Assembly (NCBI GenBank): GCA_902797405.1
Contig: CADBSP010000198.1
Location: 1 to 6,481 of the forward strand
Direction: 5' to 3'
Source: an uncultured Eubacteriales bacterium
GTDB lineage: Bacteria > Bacillota > Clostridia > Peptostreptococcales > Anaerovoracaceae
DNA: 6,481 nt
The notes beneath the pieces are model-generated. The model was not told where the DNA came from. It was given only the letters and a program-made list of their open reading frames with translations, and did no database searches. A program made the translations under genes and the position numbers. Positions within the stretch are counted from its first letter, which is position 1, and each line of letters starts with the position of its first letter. Of this stretch, positions 1 to 5,340 are shown piece by piece.

Positions 1-653
1 AGTTCCATAATGTATAGTGCCAGGCGTTCTTGTCTTTTGCTGGAGAAATCGCCTTTCAGGCAGCTATCATCAATCGCGGGTTTTTCTGAGATTTTTTGGA
101 GAAGTGGAATTACGTCTTTCTTTATTCGATCAAAGATCTCATCATAGGTTTTTAGATTAATTCCTGGTTCAAAGCTATCCAGACAGTATTCATACGGATC
201 CATTTCGGGATTGCCGTAAGCGGCCATCTCTCTGACCTTATCGAATACTTTTTTAAGATAGGGGCTGACGACAGCAAGGTCGTGTTCTTCGTTTGCACGA
301 TGCCATGCGTCCTGTGTTTTGGTTAAAAGTAGCTCGTATTCTATATATTCCTCTTTTGGAACATTTCTTTTCTTATCCAGATTCTTTCTCATGATCTCCA
401 GGGAACGGGTTTCAATCTGGTTTAATCGGTCCTTATGCTCCCACAAAAAATTCATGAGGTCTTCTGTTTTATCGCCAAATTTGAGATTGTAAATCTCGTC
501 ATTTAAAACCTCAAGGGTACATATCCTGTTTGCTGCAGTCTCCGGCGGTGCTATGGTTTCTGCATCATAGAATAGCAAGCAGATTGCATGGTTTATGGCA
601 GCAATCTTCTTTTGCAAATTCTCAAACTCTACCCTCGATTTTTCAAAATCCAT
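1..653 (-). CDS. M32 family carboxypeptidase homologue, N-terminal 217 residues (runs off the left edge)
   Basis: Reading leftward from the ATG at 653-651 the frame is open to the window edge: 217 full codons without a stop, so the gene is cut by the window and not broken. The protein begins MDFEKSRVEF and carries the M32 N-terminal signature FYDAETIAPP (about residues 28-37), then DPYEYCLDSFEPG and DDSCLKGDF. It matches the N-terminus of the neighbouring M32 protein (745-2247) without gaps and is about half identical, so the two are tandem paralogues. M32 enzymes are zinc metallocarboxypeptidases of about 500 residues that remove C-terminal amino acids from peptides, usually in the cytoplasm; no signal peptide is seen. 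The HEXXH motif would lie near residue 265, outside the window, so activity cannot be judged here. An in-frame ATG six codons upstream (671-669) overlaps the ribosome site and is less likely to be the start. The gene is probably co-transcribed with the upstream paralogue. Confidence 0.9.
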   Translation of the reverse strand, partial: MDFEKSRVEFENLQKKIAAINHAICLLFYDAETIAPPETAANRICTLEVLNDEIYNLKFGDKTEDLMNFLWEHKDRLNQIETRSLEIMRKNLDKKRNVPKEEYIEYELLLTKTQDAWHRANEEHDLAVVSPYLKKVFDKVREMAAYGNPEMDPYEYCLDSFEPGINLKTYDEIFDRIKKDVIPLLQKISEKPAIDDSCLKGDFSSKRQERLALYIME

Positions 654-659
654 GAAGGG

Positions 660-668
660 CCCCCCTTT
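660..668 (-). promoter_or_regulatory. Ribosome binding site that decides the start of the left-edge M32 gene
   Basis: On the minus strand the sequence AAAGGGGGG lies six bases before the ATG at 653-651. It favours that start over the in-frame ATG at 671-669, because the longer form would have this site inside its own coding sequence. The paralogue starts at the aligned Met, which supports the same choice. The 91-base gap to the upstream gene (654-744) shows no convincing promoter or terminator. Confidence 0.6.
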
Positions 669-744
669 CATGACATATAATGAATTCATCTACCTTCACT
701 TAATCAGCTATGGTTTTGTTAACACAGAATAGCCTTTGGATGAT

Positions 745-2247
745 TTACAGTTTATATATTTCAGTATATTTTTCCTTCAAGTATTTAATGTATGCATCGT
801 TGGATATTGGCGCACCAACGTATTTCTCCATTATTTCCTTTGATGTAAACAGGCCGCCATATTTCCATATTTTTTCTTTGTTCCAGAAATTGATTAGTTT
901 AAAGTTTCCTTCGGCCACATAGTCATCGATGCATATCTCCTCTTCCATCTTCTGAGTGACCTGAGCGCTGTAAGCATTTCCTAGGGCGTAGACGGGGAAG
1001 TACCCAATAGCTCCGAAAGGCCAGTGAATATCCTGAAGCACGCCATTTAAATCATCCGGCACATCTAAGCCCAGGTATTCCTTGTATTTCTGATTCCATG
1101 CATCCGGAAGGTCTTTGATTTTAAGTTCGTCGTAAATCATGGCCTTCTCCAATTCGTAACGAACCATTACGTGGAGATTAAAGGTAAGCTCATCGGCATC
1201 GATTCTTATGTAGTCTGCTTCTACTTTGTTTACTGCTCTATATACTTCATCAGGAGAGTAGCTTCCAACAGGAATCGGGAATAGTTCTACCAATTCCGGA
1301 TAGATGTAGTTAATGAAGGTTCGGCTTCTACCAATGATGTTTTCATAGAATCTACCCTGACATTCCACCAGTCCTATAGAAGCGGAGCCATCCAAAACGG
1401 TATACGCCAGGTTGTCGGCCTGTCCGGTTTCATAAAGGATATGACCGCTTTGGTTAAGTACCGTGTATAAAGAGGACGCAAAGTTCTTTCTGGAATAACG
1501 CGTTGCCATTCTCTCATCATAGTGAGAGCCAAGGAATGTGGTGAACGGATGCTCGGAAGTTGCCAGACCAACTCTGTTAAGGTTGATACCGGTTAGTTCC
1601 ATGATATATATCGCCAAGCTTTCCTGGTCCTCTGCAGAGAAATCCCCTTTCAGACAGCTATCGTCTACCTGCGGTTTTTCTTTTATTGCTCTTAAAAGCG
1701 GTGTTATCTCCGCTCTTATTGCATCAAAAAGAGAATCAAAGATTTCTACATCTATTCCCTCTTCATACTGCTCCAGACAATAGTTATATGGGTCTTTATC
1801 CGGGGCGTTATATTTGGCAAAGGCACGAGCCGTCTTTATAATTTCTTCCAGCTTAGGTGCCAGAATACTAAAGTCGTTTTCCTCTCTGGCCATATGCCAT
1901 GCTGCCTGGGCTTCGGTTAAGAGAACGCCATACCTGCTATATTCTTCCTCAGGAATGTTTTTCTGTCTGTTTACTTCCTTAAGCAAAAAATCGACAGACC
2001 TTCTTTCTTTTACAGAAAGCCAGTCTCTGCTCTCATCAAGGTAATTGAGCAAATCCATGGTTTCCGGACCGGTTTTTAGCCTGAATAATTCATCGTTTAG
2101 AATCTGTAATGACTGTGCTCTGTTCTCTACGGTGTCCGGTGGCGCCGATGTTTCCCCATCAAAATAAATCAGTGCTGTGGCATGATTGAATGCACATATT
2201 CTCTTTTGAAGTCTGGCAAAATCAACTCTGGCTCTTTCTAAATCCAT
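745..2247 (-). CDS. M32 carboxypeptidase (Taq type) homologue, full length, with a degenerate zinc/catalytic motif
   Basis: This 500-residue protein has the usual M32 length and most family landmarks in order: YFDGETSAPP (28-37), HPFTT (233-237), IRIDADE (347-353), GVLQDIHW (402-409), GYFPVYALGN (415-424) and a C-terminal YIKYLKEKY (486-494). Active M32 enzymes have HEXXH, with both His binding zinc and Glu as the catalytic base, followed by HES/GQ, whose Glu is the third zinc ligand. Here the first motif reads NQSGH (265-269; codons AAC CAA AGC GGT CAT) and the second VECQ (294-297). DXRXT is also altered, to DERMA (244-248). One zinc His (H269) and the ligand Glu (E295) remain, but the other His and the catalytic Glu are gone, so classical peptidase activity is unlikely. 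The open frame, the strong ribosome site (AAGAGGAGAA, 2251-2260) and the intact C-terminus argue against simple decay. It is followed by a second M32 gene 91 bases downstream. The family call is very secure; loss of activity is inferred from the motifs. Confidence 0.95.
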   Translation of the reverse strand: MDLERARVDFARLQKRICAFNHATALIYFDGETSAPPDTVENRAQSLQILNDELFRLKTGPETMDLLNYLDESRDWLSVKERRSVDFLLKEVNRQKNIPEEEYSRYGVLLTEAQAAWHMAREENDFSILAPKLEEIIKTARAFAKYNAPDKDPYNYCLEQYEEGIDVEIFDSLFDAIRAEITPLLRAIKEKPQVDDSCLKGDFSAEDQESLAIYIMELTGINLNRVGLATSEHPFTTFLGSHYDERMATRYSRKNFASSLYTVLNQSGHILYETGQADNLAYTVLDGSASIGLVECQGRFYENIIGRSRTFINYIYPELVELFPIPVGSYSPDEVYRAVNKVEADYIRIDADELTFNLHVMVRYELEKAMIYDELKIKDLPDAWNQKYKEYLGLDVPDDLNGVLQDIHWPFGAIGYFPVYALGNAYSAQVTQKMEEEICIDDYVAEGNFKLINFWNKEKIWKYGGLFTSKEIMEKYVGAPISNDAYIKYLKEKYTEIYKL

Positions 2248-2292
2248 ATCTTCTCCTCTTGTTCCGGTCCCCTCTATTACGCTTCTCTTACT

Positions 2293-2342
2293 GCGCCTTT
2301 GTCCCCTTTTTCACAGCATTTATATTTGTCTCTAAAAGGCGC
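2293..2342 (-). repeat. 8-bp perfect inverted repeat between the SPFH and M32 genes
   Basis: GCGCCTTT (2293-2300) and AAAGGCGC (2335-2342) are perfect inverted repeats separated by 34 bases, inside the 120-base gap between the SPFH stop and the M32 start. The arms could pair in RNA, but the loop is long and no run of T follows in the direction of transcription. It is therefore not a good intrinsic terminator. A role as a processing site or protein-binding site is possible but unproven. Confidence 0.35.
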
Positions 2343-2367
2343 AAGCTACTCTTATTTCTTTTGATGT

Positions 2368-3396
2368 CTATTCTTCTAAGCTCCTTTTAATAGCGGCGGT
2401 TGTTTCTGCTGCCAGCCTGCCTTCGTATGATGTTTCATCGTCTACACAGGGATCCTCTTCAAGCGGTGCTTCCGGTTTAGGACTGTGGTCAATTGGAGTG
2501 TGGTCGCCTATTCCCATTGCCTCGCTTATAACTCCGGCCTTTGTTACAAGCTCCGTGATGTCGGATGGCATGTATATTTTGGTTGCACGGCCATCGGCCA
2601 CGTTTTTAAGTGCATCCAGTCCTTTGTATTTCAGAACCTGCTCGTTGATATTTGCTTCGCGGAGGCGCTTTAGACCTTCGGCTTCAGCCTGGTAAACGAG
2701 CTCGATTGATCTAGCTTGACCCTCTGCTACTGCGATTCTGGCTTCCTTTTCGGCCTCTGCTGCCAGAACCTTTGCTTCCTTGTCACCCTTTGCTCTACTT
2801 ACTACGGCTTCCTGGTGTGCCTGTGCTTCCAGAACAGTCTGACGACGTTCACGTTCTGCACGCATCTGCTTGGTCATTACTTCCTCGATTTCACGAGGCG
2901 GTGTGATATTCTTAAGCTCAACACGGGTAACTTTTATGCCCCATTTGTCAGTGGCTTCGTCCAAAATCGCTTCCATCTGCGCGTTGATTTTATCTCTGGA
3001 TGTCAGGGTCTGGTCGAGCTCCATGCTACCAATGATGTTACGCAGTGTAGTTGCGGAGAGATTCTGAAGACCGGCTATCGGGTTTTCCACGCCATAGGTG
3101 TACATCCTGGGATCAAAGACTTTGGCAAACACAACAGAGTCAATGCTTACACTTACGTTATCCTTCGTGATTACAGGCTGTGGCGGGAAGTCCAATACCT
3201 GCTCCTTTAGGGAAATCTTCCTTACAATTCTTTCAAAGAACGGGATTTTCAGGTGAAGACCGGCGCTCCAGGTTGTCTTATATTTTCCAAGGAACTCGAT
3301 GATATATGCCTGCTCCTGTGGCACAATGCGGATGCACATAGCAATAACCGCGATGACAATTATTAGAAAAATTATTAATGCAATAATTGGTCCCAT
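2368..3396 (-). CDS. Membrane-anchored SPFH/Band 7 (stomatin/prohibitin-like, QmcA-type) protein
   Basis: This 342-residue protein has one N-terminal membrane segment (about residues 3-22, rich in Ile/Val/Leu). It is followed by a Band 7/PHB domain (about 23-180) with stomatin-type signatures: RIVPQEQAYIIEFLGKY (23-39), the conserved LRNIIGSMELDQTL region (118-131) and WGIKVTRVELKNITPP (152-167). An Ala/Glu/Arg-rich coiled coil covers roughly 170-250, then KIYMPSD (273-279) and a variable acidic tail (about 300-325). SPFH proteins oligomerise into large membrane rings or microdomain scaffolds and often regulate membrane proteases; the precise role here is unknown. The start is well supported by AAGGAGGGAA (3401-3410) just before the ATG. 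Bacterial relatives are often next to an NfeD-family gene. None is present here: the upstream neighbour is a CWB2 protein and the downstream neighbours are M32 peptidase homologues, probably on the same transcript. Confidence 0.95.
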   Translation of the reverse strand: MGPIIALIIFLIIVIAVIAMCIRIVPQEQAYIIEFLGKYKTTWSAGLHLKIPFFERIVRKISLKEQVLDFPPQPVITKDNVSVSIDSVVFAKVFDPRMYTYGVENPIAGLQNLSATTLRNIIGSMELDQTLTSRDKINAQMEAILDEATDKWGIKVTRVELKNITPPREIEEVMTKQMRAERERRQTVLEAQAHQEAVVSRAKGDKEAKVLAAEAEKEARIAVAEGQARSIELVYQAEAEGLKRLREANINEQVLKYKGLDALKNVADGRATKIYMPSDITELVTKAGVISEAMGIGDHTPIDHSPKPEAPLEEDPCVDDETSYEGRLAAETTAAIKRSLEE

Positions 3397-3424
3397 ATTA
3401 TTCCCTCCTTTTACAACATGCTAA

Positions 3425-3454
3425 GATACTCTTTTGAGCCTGAAAACGAGTATC
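3425..3454 (-). promoter_or_regulatory. Stem-loop in the 5' leader of the SPFH gene
   Basis: GATACTC (3425-3431) pairs with GAGTATC (3448-3454). The stem continues with TTTT (3432-3435) against AAAA (3443-3446), leaving a single bulged base at 3447 and a 7-base loop. This gives an 11-bp stem. It lies directly downstream of the -10 box at 3465-3460, so the predicted transcript would begin at or within the first arm. No T-run follows it, so it is not a terminator. A 5'-terminal stabilising hairpin or an operator are the likely readings. Confidence 0.5.
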
Positions 3455-3459
3455 CATCT

Positions 3460-3465
3460 ATTATA
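3460..3465 (-). promoter_or_regulatory. -10 promoter element for the SPFH gene
   Basis: A perfect TATAAT is read on the minus strand, about 64 bases upstream of the SPFH start codon. The position 17 bases further upstream has only a poor -35 (ACAAAA), so the promoter would be weak or activator-dependent. The region is AT-rich and a second TATAAT (3495-3490) also lacks a -35 box, so chance matches are possible. Confidence 0.4.
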
Positions 3466-3545
3466 CTTTTCGGCTTTATAGCTTTTGTTATTATATTGTT
3501 TTATTAAATCTGCGCATGCGAATAACATGACGCCTAATTAATATA

Positions 3546-3579
3546 CCAATAGTATTATTATGGATTAGTTACTATTTGG
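3546..3579 (-). other. Imperfect inverted repeat downstream of the CWB2 gene, possible weak terminator
   Basis: CCAATAGTA (3546-3554) and TACTATTTGG (3570-3579) are complementary except for one bulged base, with a 15-base loop. It lies about 45 bases past the stop codon of the CWB2 gene. The stem is AT-rich and the following minus-strand bases (TATATTAATTAGG) are not a clean T-run, so termination here would be weak at best. The rest of the gap from 3397 to 3622 holds the SPFH promoter and leader, and a CGCATGCG palindrome at 3513-3520. Confidence 0.3.
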
Positions 3580-3622
3580 ATAAGGTCTGGCAAATATGTA
3601 TATCTTTGATACTTATTTATTG

Positions 3623-4951
3623 TTAAGGTTTGCAGGTTTTACATGGATCAAAGCCTTTTTCTATTACTTTATCCCTAGTAGTAACAATATCTTTTCTATT
3701 CTGTGCCTTCATTTCCCCAACCCACTTACAGCCTGGGCGGTGGAATTTACCCGTGTTTATATTTAATACGTAACTGGTTCCTCCAGGAACAGTTTCCGGG
3801 ATTTCATATTTACTACCTGATGATGATTCTCCATTATTTGTGTTGGTGTTGGTTTTGGTTGTACTTCCACTCACGTTTGTTGCTGCATCTGAAGGGTTAA
3901 AAGGAATAATATCCTTTTCCATTATTTTTTTAACCGTAGCATCGCTAATCGCTGCAGGTCCTCCGATTATTACACTTCTTTTTATGTTTCTTTCCTGCAC
4001 AAATTTCTTGGCGTGGTTGAAGGAACTGTTTGAAACTAATACAATTGGAGATTCATACAGCATAGCTACAGGAGCTCCGGAAAGGCCGTCAGGAAAGTTG
4101 AGCCCGGATGCTAAACCTATGGATTCCGCATTTGGATAGAACTTTTTTGCTACCTGATAAGACGTTTCCCAACGATTACTACCAGCAACTCTTTCAACCG
4201 ATCCGTATTTCTTCAGTTCGGTTTCGACGGCTTTGCTTACTGCAGCTTCTCCTCCAATTATGTAGAACTTCTTTACGTGGCTTGTGGCAATCCATCCTAT
4301 TTGATCTCTACTAAGTGTATCACCAACTAATAACAAAGGTTTTCCTGCGGCGCTTGCAGAAAGACTATCTGCAAATCCTTTGCCGGAAGCAACCAAAAGC
4401 CCTTCTTTTTCCATCCTGCTGTAATCCGCTCGTCTATTTGTGATGTCTGCGGGAGAACCTGTTAATAGGCATTCCTCCAGGATAGCCAGGTTTGTTGTGT
4501 ATCTCTGTGTCCCCCATATTCTCCACACGGTATATCCTGCACCATCCTTGCTGAAGGCGTCTATATGGGATTCTATTCCGTCACTTATTGCAGCTGGACC
4601 CCCAAGCAAATACACCGTGCCACCTGGCATTAATCTGCTTCTTATGTATGATAATACCTTTGCCTCATTTGATGAATTAATGAGCATAAGTGGTGCGTTT
4701 TTTATTTTTGCTAGATATCCACCGGAAAGTGCATCTGGAAAGTTGGTTCCACTGGCTAAAACAATGTTTTCGTATTTTCCATTAATATTGAACAAAGTGT
4801 CTGCAGCGGCAAATGAGGTTCCATACCTGTCATTGCCTGCTACACGTGTGTTGTAGATTGTTTCTTCTTCTGCGATTGCTATGGTAGGTACAGTTGAAAT
4901 GAAAATAAGGATTAGAGTTAATAGGATTGATAAAAGTTTTCTGCTCTTCAT
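3623..4951 (-). CDS. Secreted cell-wall-binding protein: three CWB2 repeats plus a C-terminal Cys/His (zinc-type) domain
   Basis: This 442-residue protein starts with a signal peptide (MKSRK, a hydrophobic stretch at about 6-24, probable cleavage after AIA at 27). Three cell wall binding repeat 2 (CWB2, PF04122-type) units follow at about 36-134, 144-246 and 254-345. Each has an R-x-x-G-x-x-R-[YW]-x-[TS] start (RVAGNDRYGT, RIWGTQRYTT, RVAGSNRWET), an ASG-x-x-F-x-D-[AGS]-L-S centre and a GG-x-AA-[IV]-S end. In clostridia three CWB2 units anchor proteins non-covalently to wall polysaccharide. A Ser/Thr/Asn-rich linker (about 355-380) leads to a 50-residue domain with FHRPGC (403-408) and PCKTC (436-440). 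Its H404, C408, C437 and C440 are a plausible zinc site; similar modules end various Firmicutes nuclease or competence-type proteins. No catalytic domain is visible. The ribosome site GGGAGGAA (4957-4964) fits the start. The promoter lies at 5037-5009. Confidence 0.93.
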   Translation of the reverse strand: MKSRKLLSILLTLILIFISTVPTIAIAEEETIYNTRVAGNDRYGTSFAAADTLFNINGKYENIVLASGTNFPDALSGGYLAKIKNAPLMLINSSNEAKVLSYIRSRLMPGGTVYLLGGPAAISDGIESHIDAFSKDGAGYTVWRIWGTQRYTTNLAILEECLLTGSPADITNRRADYSRMEKEGLLVASGKGFADSLSASAAGKPLLLVGDTLSRDQIGWIATSHVKKFYIIGGEAAVSKAVETELKKYGSVERVAGSNRWETSYQVAKKFYPNAESIGLASGLNFPDGLSGAPVAMLYESPIVLVSNSSFNHAKKFVQERNIKRSVIIGGPAAISDATVKKIMEKDIIPFNPSDAATNVSGSTTKTNTNTNNGESSSGSKYEIPETVPGGTSYVLNINTGKFHRPGCKWVGEMKAQNRKDIVTTRDKVIEKGFDPCKTCKP

Positions 4952-5008
4952 GATATTCCTCCCTCTTTAAGCCACGCTTATTATCACAGCTAGCTCTATA
5001 TTCACTTA

Positions 5009-5037
5009 ATTATATCATTAATAGCCCACAATGTCTC
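5009..5037 (-). promoter_or_regulatory. Sigma-A type promoter of the CWB2 gene
   Basis: On the minus strand GAGACA (-35, 5037-5032; 4 of 6 consensus bases) is followed after exactly 17 bases by TATAAT (-10, 5014-5009). A TG one base before the -10 box makes it an extended -10. The predicted start near 5002 gives a leader of about 50 bases, which includes a 5-bp hairpin (TAAGC/GCTTA, 4968-4980) next to the ribosome site. This is the best promoter in the window. Confidence 0.7.
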
Positions 5038-5115
5038 TAATTGCATGTAATTGTGTATGACACTTACGCGCAATTATATATGTCACGTGCATGCGATTGC
5101 GGAAAAGTATTTACT

Positions 5116-5135
5116 CGAAATCACTGTCCGAAATC
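5116..5135. repeat. Direct repeat pair CGAAATC
   Basis: CGAAATC occurs at 5116-5122 and again at 5129-5135, a period of 13 bases. Alone a 7-base repeat is weak evidence. It is listed because two further and longer repeat pairs follow within 100 bases. Confidence 0.4.
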
Positions 5136-5140
5136 CTGGC

Positions 5141-5164
5141 AGAGGACCAATTAGAGGACCAATT
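5141..5164. repeat. Perfect tandem duplication of 12 bp (AGAGGACCAATT)
   Basis: AGAGGACCAATT is present twice head to tail (5141-5152 and 5153-5164). It lies midway between the divergent promoters, roughly 80-100 bases upstream of the TTGACA at 5244. It could be a pair of adjacent protein-binding sites one helical turn apart, or a slippage duplication. Confidence 0.8.
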
Positions 5165-5204
5165 AAATGTGGCACATGCTTGCTTTATAATAGCACGTCA
5201 ATCC

Positions 5205-5227
5205 TTTAGCGAAATACTTTTAGCGAA
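5205..5227. repeat. Direct repeat pair TTTAGCGAA
   Basis: TTTAGCGAA occurs at 5205-5213 and 5219-5227, separated by 5 bases (period 14). The pair ends 16 bases before the TTGACA box at 5244, a fitting position for a regulator of the nuclease gene. Confidence 0.6.
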
Positions 5228-5243
5228 TTGGCATTTACTTTTT

Positions 5244-5297
5244 TTGACAATTCTGTTATAGTATAATTGATTTACATATTTTTACTTTTAATATAAT
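5244..5297 (+). promoter_or_regulatory. Promoter region of the nuclease gene
   Basis: A perfect TTGACA (5244-5249) and a perfect TATAAT (5262-5267) are present, but only 12 bases apart, which is too short for a standard promoter. A second combination is TTTACA (5271-5276) with TATAAT (5292-5297) and a 15-base spacer, closer to usable. The true start cannot be fixed. Both TATAAT boxes lie within 80 bases of the ATG. Confidence 0.4.
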
Positions 5298-5325
5298 TAT
5301 ATCCAGTTTTGCATTATGTTTTAGC

Positions 5326-5332
5326 AAGGAGG
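5326..5332 (+). promoter_or_regulatory. Ribosome binding site of the nuclease gene
   Basis: AAGGAGG is followed by an 8-base spacer and the ATG at 5341. It is a near-perfect Shine-Dalgarno match that fixes the start and shows the gene is built for efficient translation. Confidence 0.85.
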
Positions 5333-5340
5333 CTTTATAC

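Larger units (their letters stand above)
4952..5340. other. 389-base divergent intergenic region between the CWB2 and nuclease genes
   Basis: This region has no supported gene on either strand. It holds the CWB2 promoter (5009-5037, minus), a small TAAGC/GCTTA hairpin (4968-4980) beside the CWB2 ribosome site, a CACGTG palindrome (5084-5089), and a 6-bp inverted repeat CGCAAT/ATTGCG (5069-5074 and 5096-5101). It also has three pairs of short direct repeats between 5116 and 5227 and the nuclease promoter/ribosome-site region (5244-5332). Confidence 0.7.

Noticed and set aside
1..653. Frameshifted or decayed M32 pseudogene
   Set aside because: Codon-by-codon translation gives an uninterrupted frame to the window edge that aligns without gaps to the complete paralogue; it is only cut by the window.
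2293..2342. Intrinsic terminator between the SPFH and M32 genes
   Set aside because: The 8-bp arms are perfect, but the loop is 34 bases and there is no T-run in the direction of transcription.
2716..3210. Plus-strand 164-codon open frame opposite the SPFH gene
   Set aside because: It is antisense to a well-conserved SPFH coding region, its translation is rich in Cys/Phe/Leu with no recognisable domain, and it has no ribosome site worth calling.
3425..3454. Terminator of the CWB2 gene
   Set aside because: The hairpin lies downstream of a perfect -10 box, about 170 bases past the CWB2 stop, and no T-run follows; a leader hairpin fits better.
5170..5184. Sigma-54 (-24/-12) promoter, TGGCAC...TTGCT
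   Set aside because: The GG-to-GC spacing is one base shorter than the strict consensus, and sigma-54 promoters do not tolerate that. The gene downstream has sigma-A type boxes nearer its start.
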